Notes: a model not told the origin generated them from the letters alone. DNA of 6,406 bases from an uncultured Clostridia bacterium (GCA_947628925.1 CANRBU010000066.1:1-6406), one strand, 5' to 3'. Numbered from the stretch's first letter, positions 1 through 6,286 are shown. Numbers and translations are program-made.

Positions 1-34
1 AAGACATACTATAATTGCAAGGAGAGATACATTC

Positions 35-1321
35 ATGGAATTTATATTATTACTAATACTGATTTTTATTAATGCATTTTTTGCTGCTAGTGAGATTGCA
101 TTTATTTCTCTAAACGATGCTAAAATTGAAAGACAAGCAAAAGAAGGAAATAAAAAAGCTAAACAAATTGAAAAAATGTTACAAAATCCAAGTAAATTTT
201 TAGCCACAATTCAAATAGGAATTACATTAGCAGGATTTTTATCAAGTGCATTTGCATCAGATGCATTTGCAAGTGAACTAGCACCAGTATTAAATAGAGT
301 AATGCCAATTTTTAGTGTGAGTGTTTGGAACACAATTTCAATAGTGCTAATCACAATTATTTTATCTTTTTTTACACTTGTTTTTGGAGAGCTTGTTCCA
401 AAAAGATTAGCAATGAAAAACTATGAAAAAATAGCATTTGCTACAATAGGCATTATAAGAGTATTATCAATAATTACATCACCATTTGTTAGATTTTTAA
501 CATATGTTACAAATAAAATATCAAAAATATTTGGTGTAAAAGAACATGAAGAAGAAACAGTTACAGAAGAAGAAATAAAAATGATGATTGACCAAGGAGA
601 AGAAAAGGGAACAATCGAAGAAGAAGAAAAAGAATTATTAAACAATGTATTTGAATTTGACGATATAACTGTTTCAGAAATTATGACACATCGAACTGAT
701 ATTTTTGCAGTAGATATAAATACAGATATTGATGAATTAATGCAAATCATCTCAAAAGAAGATTACCGCTATAGTAGAATACCAGTATATGAAGATACAA
801 TTGATGAAATAAAAGGTATATTATATGTTAAAGACATCTTAAAAAATGTGGGCAAAAAAACTTTTAGAATGAAAAACATTATTCATGAACCATATTTTAT
901 TCCACAAACAAAAATGATAGATGATTTATTCAGAGAAATGCAAAAACATAAAACTCAAATGGCAATAATATTAGATGAATATGGAGGAACAGCAGGGTTA
1001 ATTACAATGGAAGATATTCTAGAAGAACTTGTGGGAGAAATTTATGACGAATATGATGAAGAAGAATTGCAATATGAGAAAATAGATGAAACAACATATA
1101 TTTTATCAGGAAATATGACCATTTATGATGTTAATAAACTACTAGATGCACAAATTCCAGAAGGAGATTATGATACGATTTCAGGATTTTTGCAAGATGA
1201 ATTAGATAGAATTCCAAAAGAAGAAGAAAACCCAGTAATAGAAACAGAAAAAGTAACATATAAAATTGAAGAATATGAAGATAATCGAATTCTAAAAATC
1301 AAAGCCTGCAAGAATATATAA
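35..1321 (+). CDS. CNNM/CBS/CorC-domain membrane protein (hemolysin C family, putative Mg2+/divalent cation transporter)
   Basis: Complete 428-residue protein with the layout of the CorC/HlyC (UPF0053) family. An N-terminal CNNM membrane domain (about residues 1-165) has hydrophobic segments near 2-25, 55-80, 95-120 and 132-155 and the family motifs AASEIAFISLN (18-28) and FGELVPKRLAM (117-127). An acidic, Glu-rich linker (170-205) leads to two CBS domains (about 210-270 and 280-335; RIPVYEDTIDEIKGILYVKD at 248-267, DEYGGTAGLITMEDILEELV at 314-333). A CorC_HlyC domain (345-425) closes the protein. Family members act in the cytoplasmic membrane in Mg2+/Co2+ efflux or resistance, with CBS domains that bind adenine nucleotides; the ion here is inferred. 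The ATG start has an AAGGAG site at 19-24. The name 'hemolysin' is historical and does not imply haemolysis. It is the first of three closely packed genes. Confidence 0.93.
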   Translation: MEFILLLILIFINAFFAASEIAFISLNDAKIERQAKEGNKKAKQIEKMLQNPSKFLATIQIGITLAGFLSSAFASDAFASELAPVLNRVMPIFSVSVWNTISIVLITIILSFFTLVFGELVPKRLAMKNYEKIAFATIGIIRVLSIITSPFVRFLTYVTNKISKIFGVKEHEEETVTEEEIKMMIDQGEEKGTIEEEEKELLNNVFEFDDITVSEIMTHRTDIFAVDINTDIDELMQIISKEDYRYSRIPVYEDTIDEIKGILYVKDILKNVGKKTFRMKNIIHEPYFIPQTKMIDDLFREMQKHKTQMAIILDEYGGTAGLITMEDILEELVGEIYDEYDEEELQYEKIDETTYILSGNMTIYDVNKLLDAQIPEGDYDTISGFLQDELDRIPKEEENPVIETEKVTYKIEEYEDNRILKIKACKNI

Positions 1322-1350
1322 TATGTGCATAGAAAGGGATGGTATAAGAA

Positions 1351-3084
1351 ATGAAAAAAAGAGGACTAATCGCAATAATAATTTTAATTATAATAATAGC
1401 TGCATGTACTGTAACATATTTTATATTTCAAAAACAAAATCAACAAAACAAGGAATATGAAGTTGAAAAAATCACAGATTATCAGTACTTTGTATCAAAA
1501 TCACAAGAGAATCAAAAATATGGAGTAATAGATACAAAAGGAAACATAGTAATTCCAGAAGAATATGATGTAGTAGAAATACCAAACCCATCAAAACCAG
1601 TATTTTTATGCACAACAGGACAAAAAAATGAAGTTTTAAATGACCAATCAAACAAAATATATACAGAATATGATAATATAGAATTATTGCCACTAAAAAA
1701 TGTAGCAAGTGATTTATTATATGAAAAATCAATTATGAAATATGAACAAGATGGAAAATACGGATTAATTAGCCTAACAGGTGAAGTATTAACAGATGCA
1801 ATTTATGAAGAAATTGATACTTTGCAATATAAAGAAGGAGAATTAATTGTAAAAAAAGACGGAAAATATGGAATTATAAATCAAAAAGGTTATACATTAG
1901 TAGAAACACAATATGATAAAATCACAGCAGATACATTTTTTGATGATGAAGGAAAATATTATTATGATGGCTACATTGTAGCAAATAAAACAGAAAACGG
2001 CTACCGCTATGGCTATGTAGCATATACAGGTGAAGTTTATTTAGACACTTTATATAATGACATGCAACGTATAAGTGAAGCAGGAAACAGAGATGAAGCA
2101 TATTTACTAGTTGCAGAAAATGGAAGATATGGTTTATTTAAAAATGAAAAAAAATTAATTAATACTGAATATCAATCAATTAACTTTGACAGTAACAACT
2201 CAATTTTTATCATACAACAAGGAAAAAAATATGGAGTTATAAATCAAGAAGGAAATCTAATTCTTCCATGCGAATTTGAAGAATTAGATGTAAAAGGCAA
2301 ATATTTATATGCAAAAAAAGGTGAAGAAACATCAGTATATAGTGCAGATGGTAAACAAACAGAAATATCACCAAATACAAGCATCGTAGAAATACCAAAT
2401 AATGACGGTTATACAATAAGGGTTCAAACAGAAGAAAATAATACAACATATCAAATTTATAAAGATGAACAACCAATAATACAAGATAATTACAAATATA
2501 TAACATACTTAGAAAATAATTTACTTATGGCTTCAAAAGATGAAAAACTTGGAATCATAGATATCCAGGGCAATCCAAAAACAGAATTCAAGTATACATC
2601 AATTCAAGTAATACAAAATACACCATTAATACAAATGCTAACAGATAATTCAATAGAAATTACAGATGGACAAGCTAATTCAATATTGACAATGCAAGAC
2701 GGAGAACTTACACAATACGAAAATTATATATTGGTTTCAAATGAAAAAGAAAACAAATATGTAACTATAGAAGGAAAAGAAGTAACAAACAAAGAAATTT
2801 TTAAAGATAATACTCTATATGCAGTTGTAAAAGATGGTAAGTGGGGCTTCGAAGATAAAGCAGGAAATATTGTAGTAGAACCAGTTTATGATCAAGTAAC
2901 AGAATTCAATAAATATGGTTTTGCAGGAATATTAAAAGATAAAAAATGGGGTATGGTAACACAAGATGGAACTGTAGGATTAGAGCCAAGCCAAAGTACA
3001 ATTAACTCAGAGACACCACCACAATTTATAGGCACATATCATCAAGTTCAACTTGGTTCAGGAAAAATTTATTATACAAAATAA
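1351..3084 (+). CDS. WG-repeat protein with N-terminal membrane anchor or lipoprotein signal
   Basis: 577 residues. The N-terminus has basic residues (MKKR) and then a long hydrophobic stretch (5-26), so the rest should lie outside the membrane. IAAC at 16-19 fits a lipobox, but the hydrophobic run continues past Cys19 (TVTYFIF), so lipoprotein and single-helix anchor are both possible. The remainder is built of WG repeats of the form 'GKYGhhp.pGphhhp..Y'. Core dipeptides are seen at 57-58, 137-138, 173-174, 220-221, 260-261, 294-295, 400-401, 498-499 and 533-534. Only the last two are true WG; most of the others are YG, and weaker copies fill 305-480. WG repeats are thought to form beta-rich scaffolds for binding; no enzymatic motif is visible and the ligand is unknown. 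The ATG is preceded by AAAGGGA (1333-1339). It lies 29 bases after the CNNM gene and 26 before the patatin gene, so co-transcription is likely. Confidence 0.9.
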   Translation: MKKRGLIAIIILIIIIAACTVTYFIFQKQNQQNKEYEVEKITDYQYFVSKSQENQKYGVIDTKGNIVIPEEYDVVEIPNPSKPVFLCTTGQKNEVLNDQSNKIYTEYDNIELLPLKNVASDLLYEKSIMKYEQDGKYGLISLTGEVLTDAIYEEIDTLQYKEGELIVKKDGKYGIINQKGYTLVETQYDKITADTFFDDEGKYYYDGYIVANKTENGYRYGYVAYTGEVYLDTLYNDMQRISEAGNRDEAYLLVAENGRYGLFKNEKKLINTEYQSINFDSNNSIFIIQQGKKYGVINQEGNLILPCEFEELDVKGKYLYAKKGEETSVYSADGKQTEISPNTSIVEIPNNDGYTIRVQTEENNTTYQIYKDEQPIIQDNYKYITYLENNLLMASKDEKLGIIDIQGNPKTEFKYTSIQVIQNTPLIQMLTDNSIEITDGQANSILTMQDGELTQYENYILVSNEKENKYVTIEGKEVTNKEIFKDNTLYAVVKDGKWGFEDKAGNIVVEPVYDQVTEFNKYGFAGILKDKKWGMVTQDGTVGLEPSQSTINSETPPQFIGTYHQVQLGSGKIYYTK

Positions 3085-3110
3085 GTAACAATTAATAGGA
3101 GGGGTCTCCA

Positions 3111-3824
3111 GTGAAATTAGGAATAGCTTTAGCTGGTGGTGGAATTAGAGGAATTGCACATGCTGGTGTTTTAAAAGCTCTAGAAGAAAAAGGAATAGAT
3201 ATTGATATAATAGGAGGAACAAGCTCAGGAAGCATGATAGCAACACTATATGCACTGGGCTATTCGCCATATTATATATATGTATTATTTAAAAGATATG
3301 CTAAGCAAATGCTAACTATAGATACAATGCCAATTATCAATACAATAGGTAATTTTGTAAAAAATAAGAAATTAAAAGTTTGCGGTTTTAATTCAGGAAA
3401 AAGTATTGAAGAAGCATATAATACAATAGCATCAAAAAAAGGAGTACGAAAAATAGCAGATATAAAAAAGAAAATAGTAATACCAACAGTTGATATAAAT
3501 TCAGCAAAAGAATATATTTTTACAAACGGAAAATCAACTCTAGAAAAATATATATCTGATATACCAGTAGGTACAGCAATAAGAGCAAGTAGTAGTTTAC
3601 CTGGATATTTTTGCCCTTGCGATTTTAAAAATTACAAATTTGTAGATGGAGGAATTTTAGACAATGTTCCTGCAGAAGAAGTAAAAAAACAAGGAGCAGA
3701 CAAAGTTATAAGTGTCAAATTCAAAACAGATTATATTGATGAAAACAGTAATTTTTTCGACATATCTATGCGTACAATAGATATCATGTCAGACAAAATT
3801 TTAGAAGAAAATATGCGGAAATAG
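3111..3824 (+). CDS. Patatin-like phospholipase (RssA-like), C-terminus lost by frameshift
   Basis: 237 residues in frame from a GTG start, chosen because a strong AGGAGGGG site (3097-3104) sits 6 bases upstream and the patatin fold begins at once. Patatin hallmarks are present: oxyanion-hole loop GGGIRG (9-14), nucleophile motif GTSSG (36-40, Ser38), and the catalytic Asp in DGG (179-181) within FVDGGILDN. This Ser-Asp dyad hydrolyses acyl esters of (phospho)lipids; the substrate is unknown. No signal peptide is visible, so it is probably cytoplasmic. The frame ends at an in-frame TAG-TGA pair after EENMRK, but the expected family ending (SDFVLTIDTIGTG...) continues in the +1 frame to 3951. 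Dropping T3822 would restore a protein of about 279 residues. All catalytic residues lie before the break, so partial activity cannot be excluded. It is third in the likely operon with the CNNM and WG-repeat genes. Confidence 0.9.
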   Translation: MKLGIALAGGGIRGIAHAGVLKALEEKGIDIDIIGGTSSGSMIATLYALGYSPYYIYVLFKRYAKQMLTIDTMPIINTIGNFVKNKKLKVCGFNSGKSIEEAYNTIASKKGVRKIADIKKKIVIPTVDINSAKEYIFTNGKSTLEKYISDIPVGTAIRASSSLPGYFCPCDFKNYKFVDGGILDNVPAEEVKKQGADKVISVKFKTDYIDENSNFFDISMRTIDIMSDKILEENMRK

Positions 3825-3951
3825 TGACTTCGTTTTAACAATAGATACCATAGGAACAGGAATGTTGGATATAGAAAAAATAGATATGTGCTATAAAGCA
3901 GGGTATGAAACGACATGCCGAAACATAGAAAAAATACTTTCCATTTTATAA
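3805..3951 (+). pseudogene. Out-of-frame C-terminal remnant of the patatin gene
   Basis: The +1 frame is open from 3805 (after a TAG at 3802-3804) to a TAA at 3949-3951. From 3823 it encodes about 42 residues beginning SDFVLTIDTIGTGMLDIEK and continuing through IDMCYKAGYE. This fits the usual end of RssA-type patatins (SDFVL..., LD..KID.CY..GYE) and has no start codon of its own, so it is the detached tail of the preceding gene and not a separate gene. The shift must lie between 3805 and 3822; an inserted T at 3822 (AAA-TAG to AAA-AGT) gives the most natural join. Confidence 0.82.
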
Positions 3952-3966
3952 AATATGATGTATAAT
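3938..3966 (+). promoter_or_regulatory. Putative sigma-A promoter for the CmpB-family gene
   Basis: TTTCCA (3938-3943, 4 of 6 to TTGACA), a 17-base spacer, and a perfect TATAAT (3961-3966). It overlaps the end of the patatin coding region and would give a leader of about 35 bases before the ATG at 4009. In DNA this AT-rich a TATAAT is common by chance, so the call rests on the spacing and position. Confidence 0.4.
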
Positions 3967-4008
3967 AATATATGAAAGTATATTGACTTATGGAAGGAAT
4001 AAGGATAT

Positions 4009-4638
4009 ATGAAAAAAATAAGAAATTATATCTTAAAAATATTTTTAATATTTTTCTTAGGAAGTATCTTTGGATTTTTTATAGAAATCTTATATGGTTT
4101 AATATTAGATAAGATATTAATATTTAAAAAAGGATTAATATATGGACCTTTTATACAAGTATATGGAGCTGGAGCTGTAGCATTTTACTTATTAATTTGT
4201 AAAATTAAGCATCCAGTTAAACTGTTTTTTGCAGGAATGATAATGGGAGGAATTGTAGAATATCTTTTCTCATTTTTGCAAGAAGTTATATTTGGAACTA
4301 TTTCTTGGGATTATTCACATATGATTTTCGATATTAATGGAAGAACATCATTACTATATTGTGTATTCTGGGGATTGATAGGTGTGATATATGCAAAAAC
4401 TGCATTTCCAATGTTTAATAAATTAGACTTGGTATTAGAAAATCAATTTGCAAGAATAATTACATATATTTTATTTGGATTTATGATATTTGATATAGGA
4501 ATTTCTTGTATAGCAGGAATGAGGCAAGACGCTAGGAAAAATCAAATTCCACCAAGAAACAAAGTAGAAACCTTTATAGATGAGCACTATCCGGACGAGG
4601 TAATGGATAAAGTATATGTAAATAAAAAGGAAGTTTAA
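4009..4638 (+). CDS. CmpB/DUF1113-family multi-pass membrane protein ('putative ABC transporter permease')
   Basis: 209 residues with about five hydrophobic segments (7-33, 47-65, 71-92, 113-130, 148-168) and a hydrophilic C-terminal tail of about 40 residues, probably cytoplasmic. It matches the ABC_trans_CmpB family by its conserved blocks: GFFIEILYG (22-30), KGLIYGPFIQVYGAGA (41-56), EYLFSFLQEVIFGTISWDYS (84-103), and NGRTSLLYCVFWG (110-122). Databases label the family 'putative ABC transporter permease', but no ATP-binding partner or binding protein is encoded nearby and transport is unproven; it is best treated as an uncharacterised integral membrane protein. The ATG has GGAAGGA (3992-3998) about 10 bases upstream and a second AAGG at 4001-4004. 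It has its own putative promoter and a strong terminator, so it appears monocistronic, though no clear terminator separates it from the patatin gene. Confidence 0.85.
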   Translation: MKKIRNYILKIFLIFFLGSIFGFFIEILYGLILDKILIFKKGLIYGPFIQVYGAGAVAFYLLICKIKHPVKLFFAGMIMGGIVEYLFSFLQEVIFGTISWDYSHMIFDINGRTSLLYCVFWGLIGVIYAKTAFPMFNKLDLVLENQFARIITYILFGFMIFDIGISCIAGMRQDARKNQIPPRNKVETFIDEHYPDEVMDKVYVNKKEV

Positions 4639-4642
4639 GAAC

Positions 4643-4680
4643 AAAAGTCTAGCAAAATAACTAAAAAAGCTAGACTTTTT
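4643..4680 (+). terminator. Rho-independent terminator after the CmpB-family gene
   Basis: AAAAGTCTAGC (4643-4653) pairs perfectly with GCTAGACTTTT (4669-4679) across a 15-base A-rich loop, ending in a run of five T. The A-run on the left arm means it could also stop transcription coming from the other side. Confidence 0.88.
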
Positions 4681-4699
4681 ATGTTTAATGATATATAAT
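4671..4699 (+). promoter_or_regulatory. Putative promoter of the phosphofructokinase-like gene
   Basis: TAGACT (4671-4676, 4 of 6 to TTGACA), a 17-base spacer, and TATAAT (4694-4699). The -35 element would overlap the descending arm of the preceding terminator. A promoter is needed somewhere here because the gene lies just after a strong terminator; this is the best candidate seen. The leader would be about 37-40 bases. Confidence 0.45.
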
Positions 4700-4730
4700 A
4701 TCTTGTGCTAGAAAATTGTTCAGACTAGAA

Positions 4731-4737
4731 AAGGAGG
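4731..4737 (+). promoter_or_regulatory. Strong ribosome binding site deciding the start of the phosphofructokinase-like gene
   Basis: AAGGAGG, 5 bases before the ATG at 4743. The same frame is open back to a TTG at 4716, but that would place the ribosome binding site inside the coding region (as LEKEEI), so the ATG is the real start. Confidence 0.88.
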
Positions 4738-4742
4738 AAATT

Positions 4743-5804
4743 ATGAAAGAAAATGGCAATTGCCTCTTCCTTTATGGTGGAGGGCTGGTTGATTCTGCAA
4801 ATTGTTTCTTGCGGACAATCATGGAAGCAGTAGAGAGACGAAACATCTTCAAACACATTTATGTAGGAAGATATTCCTTTGAAGCACTGTTAGAAAAACG
4901 CTTCATCATGGAATGGACTCCAGAACTGAAGATGACAGCAGAGCATCAACATGGCGGTTATTTTGGAACATGCAGAGGGATTGATTTGACAAACCCAAAA
5001 CTGCAAAGCATTGCAATCGAAAACTGCAAAGCCCGCAACATAAAGTGGGTATTCGTAGCAGGTGGAGATGGTTCTTCACGTCAGGTTGCAGAAATCTCTG
5101 AAGATTTCAGAGCCAAAGGTGTAATGGTATCATTTATTATGCCATGTACCGTGGATGGAATCGAAGGAGGAGCCTCACTTGGGATTGACATGGCAATAAA
5201 AACCTATGTTGACCTAATTAGAAACTTTGCAAACGCAACACTATGTACCCGTGATAACAGGCAATTTTCAGTTTCTGCAATTATATTGCAAGGGCGAAAC
5301 CGAGATGACTTGTTAGCACATGTATTAAAAGTAATTGTTTCAGCACCTGTCGCAGGTTTAGATCAGCAATATGTAGACATATTTGCTATCCCTGCAAACT
5401 ATGAGTGGAACAAAGAAAAACTGGTTAAAGCAGTAGAAAGCTCTGACAAGCCAGTATTGCTTTTAATTAGCGAAGGCGCAACCTTGACAAAAGGCGAGTT
5501 GCATGAAACATTTAAAAAGAAAAAGGTTCGCATTTATTCTGTAGCACATTTAGCACAGATAAATGGTGGAACTACCAGCAAAGATATAGAAGGTATAAAA
5601 GCTTTAGTAGAAAAGCTAGTTCCATATCTCGAAATAGGCATCACCAAGGATGAACCATTTTCTTTGGTTGTATCCCATGATTTTTCATCAGTCCGCGTAG
5701 AAAAAATTGATTATTACGCAAAACTGAATCCGAGAGAAGGGCAACAGCCGACGATAAAACCGTCATTAGAAACACTGTTGCAACAGTATTTACCACAACC
5801 ATAA
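4743..5804 (+). CDS. Diverged phosphofructokinase-family protein
   Basis: 353 residues, about the usual length of bacterial phosphofructokinases. Family blocks appear in order: a glycine loop YGGGLVDSAN (11-20) where PFK has GGDAPGMN; FGTCRG (74-79); the nucleotide-loop motif GGDGS (107-111); PCTVDGIEGGASLGIDMAI (134-152), matching the PFK P-x-TIDND...G-x-DTA block with the catalytic-type Asp138 kept but the second Asp replaced by Ile; QGR (183-185); ISEGA (242-246); and HLAQINGG (269-276) in place of HIQRGG. GGDG, not GGDD, points to an ATP-type site by family rules, but several sugar-phosphate contacts look changed, so fructose-6-phosphate kinase activity is not assured; a different phosphoryl acceptor or a non-catalytic role is possible. 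G+C and codon use (CTG, CGC, CGT, GGC) differ sharply from the neighbours, suggesting transfer. Terminators on both sides make it a one-gene unit. Confidence 0.78.
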   Translation: MKENGNCLFLYGGGLVDSANCFLRTIMEAVERRNIFKHIYVGRYSFEALLEKRFIMEWTPELKMTAEHQHGGYFGTCRGIDLTNPKLQSIAIENCKARNIKWVFVAGGDGSSRQVAEISEDFRAKGVMVSFIMPCTVDGIEGGASLGIDMAIKTYVDLIRNFANATLCTRDNRQFSVSAIILQGRNRDDLLAHVLKVIVSAPVAGLDQQYVDIFAIPANYEWNKEKLVKAVESSDKPVLLLISEGATLTKGELHETFKKKKVRIYSVAHLAQINGGTTSKDIEGIKALVEKLVPYLEIGITKDEPFSLVVSHDFSSVRVEKIDYYAKLNPREGQQPTIKPSLETLLQQYLPQP

Positions 5805-5814
5805 ACTTCAAACC

Positions 5815-5845
5815 AAAAGCTCCAACTTTGTAAGTTGGAGCTTTT
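5815..5845 (+). terminator. Strong rho-independent terminator, perfect 14-bp stem
   Basis: AAAAGCTCCAACTT (5815-5828) and AAGTTGGAGCTTTT (5832-5845) are perfect inverse complements around a TGT loop. It begins 10 bases after the stop of the phosphofructokinase-like gene. The A-run and T-run at the two ends make it potentially bidirectional. Confidence 0.92.
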
Positions 5846-5876
5846 CATAAAAGTAAAATTTTAGAAAATAGAACGA

Positions 5877-5917
5877 GTAATTTGATAGTTCTAATACCCA
5901 TACTAACCGAATACAAT
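5877..5917 (+). promoter_or_regulatory. Possible promoter of the SpoIIID-like gene (sigma-E-like elements)
   Basis: Two overlapping candidates. GTAATTTG (5877-5884), a 14-base spacer and CATACTAA (5899-5906) resemble the sporulation sigma-E pattern (about GTMATATT, then CATACAnT). A second -10-like box, AATACAAT (5910-5917), is closer to the sigma-E -10 consensus but its -35 is poor; TACAAT within it could also serve sigma-A. B. subtilis spoIIID is transcribed by sigma-E, which is why the pattern was looked for. Weak evidence. Confidence 0.25.
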
Positions 5918-5935
5918 TTAAAAAAAGTATTTGGC

Positions 5936-5942
5936 TAGGGGG
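5936..5942 (+). promoter_or_regulatory. Ribosome binding site of the SpoIIID-like gene
   Basis: TAGGGGG, 9 bases before the ATG at 5952. A TTG at 5931 in the same frame would put this G-run inside the gene, so the ATG is preferred. Confidence 0.7.
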
Positions 5943-5951
5943 TTTTTCATT

Positions 5952-6191
5952 ATGAAGCAAAAAACAATAGAAGATAGGGCTATTGATTTAGCACACTATA
6001 TTATAGATTCAAAAGATACAGTAAGAGGGACAGCTAAAAAATTTGGCATAAGTAAAAGTACAGTACATACGGAAGTAACACTAAAGAACGGTAAAAAAGT
6101 TGGACAAGTTATTCCTGAAAGTATTAAAATTAAGAAGGTTTTTTTAGCAGAAAAGAATCCAGTTGTGAAGTTGGGATTGGTAATAAAATAA
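5952..6191 (+). CDS. SpoIIID-like transcriptional regulator, C-terminal half apparently decayed
   Basis: 79 residues from the ATG. Residues 6-43 (IEDRAIDLAHYIIDSKDTVR, then GTAKKFGISKSTVHTEVT) match the helix-turn-helix half of SpoIIID, the small DNA-binding regulator of mother-cell gene expression during sporulation; KFGISKSTVH is the recognition-helix region. After residue 43 the in-frame sequence (LKNGKKVGQVIPESIKIKKV...) does not look like SpoIIID, whose second half normally runs from a basic 'RL..I...L...V..VL' helix to an RHIRGG..T..K tail. Traces of that half are visible in other frames: VKKLDKLFLKVLKLRR in +1 (6091-6138) and KESSCEVGIGNKIKFK in +2 (6152-6199). The gene therefore looks frameshifted and degenerate, although a short HTH protein could still be made. 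Total length is near the family norm only by coincidence. It is a single gene with a terminator on either side. Confidence 0.7.
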   Translation: MKQKTIEDRAIDLAHYIIDSKDTVRGTAKKFGISKSTVHTEVTLKNGKKVGQVIPESIKIKKVFLAEKNPVVKLGLVIK

Positions 6192-6196
6192 AATTT

Positions 6197-6244
6197 AAAA
6201 TAAAGTAATTCACATCAATTTATGTAAATTACTTTATTTTTATT
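6197..6244 (+). terminator. Hairpin terminator after the SpoIIID-like gene
   Basis: AAAATAAAGTAATT (6197-6210) pairs perfectly with AATTACTTTATTTT (6227-6240), with a further inner ACAT/ATGT pairing (6212-6215 with 6222-6225). The 3' side is T-rich. The stem is almost all A-T, so it is weaker per base pair than the two upstream terminators. Confidence 0.7.
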
Positions 6245-6252
6245 ACAATATA

Positions 6253-6261
6253 TGATACAAT
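6253..6261 (+). promoter_or_regulatory. Putative extended -10 promoter for the pRiA4b ORF-3-like gene
   Basis: TGA-TACAAT: a TG dinucleotide one base before a 5-of-6 match to TATAAT, which gives an extended -10 element that can do without a good -35. It directly follows a terminator and lies 25 bases before the ATG at 6287. Confidence 0.42.
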
Positions 6262-6286
6262 GGGTTCAAATAAAGGAGATGAGATT

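Noticed and set aside
10..15. TATAAT as a promoter for the CNNM gene
   Set aside because: A start site from this box would fall in or next to the ribosome binding site at 19-24, leaving almost no leader, and its -35 would lie outside the window. The real promoter is probably upstream.
421..750. Minus-strand open frames at 421-750, 1472-1732, 2237-2506 and 3731-3916
   Set aside because: Each lies opposite a convincing + strand gene, has a low-complexity hydrophobic or Ser/Leu-rich product expected from the complement of A-rich codons, and shows no recognisable domain.
1317..1322. TATAAT overlapping the stop of the CNNM gene as a promoter for the WG-repeat gene
   Set aside because: No -35-like box lies at the right distance (the bases there are mostly A), and the close spacing fits simple co-transcription.
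1500..2960. Repeated AAATATGG-type DNA words as a repeat array
   Set aside because: They are spaced irregularly, in frame, and encode the KYG cores of the WG repeats, so protein repeat structure explains them.
3813..3830. Programmed +1 frameshifting at the AAA-TAG-TGA site in the patatin gene
   Set aside because: There is no internal Shine-Dalgarno-like stimulator as in prfB, no slippery CTT-stop and no obvious downstream structure, so mutation or sequence error is more likely.
4716..4742. TTG at 4716 as the start of the phosphofructokinase-like protein
   Set aside because: It lacks its own ribosome binding site and would make the AAGGAGG at 4731-4737 coding sequence; the ATG at 4743 is ideally placed.
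5931..5951. TTG at 5931 as the start of the SpoIIID-like protein
   Set aside because: The extra residues are not part of the family, and the G-rich ribosome binding site (5936-5942) lies between it and the ATG at 5952.
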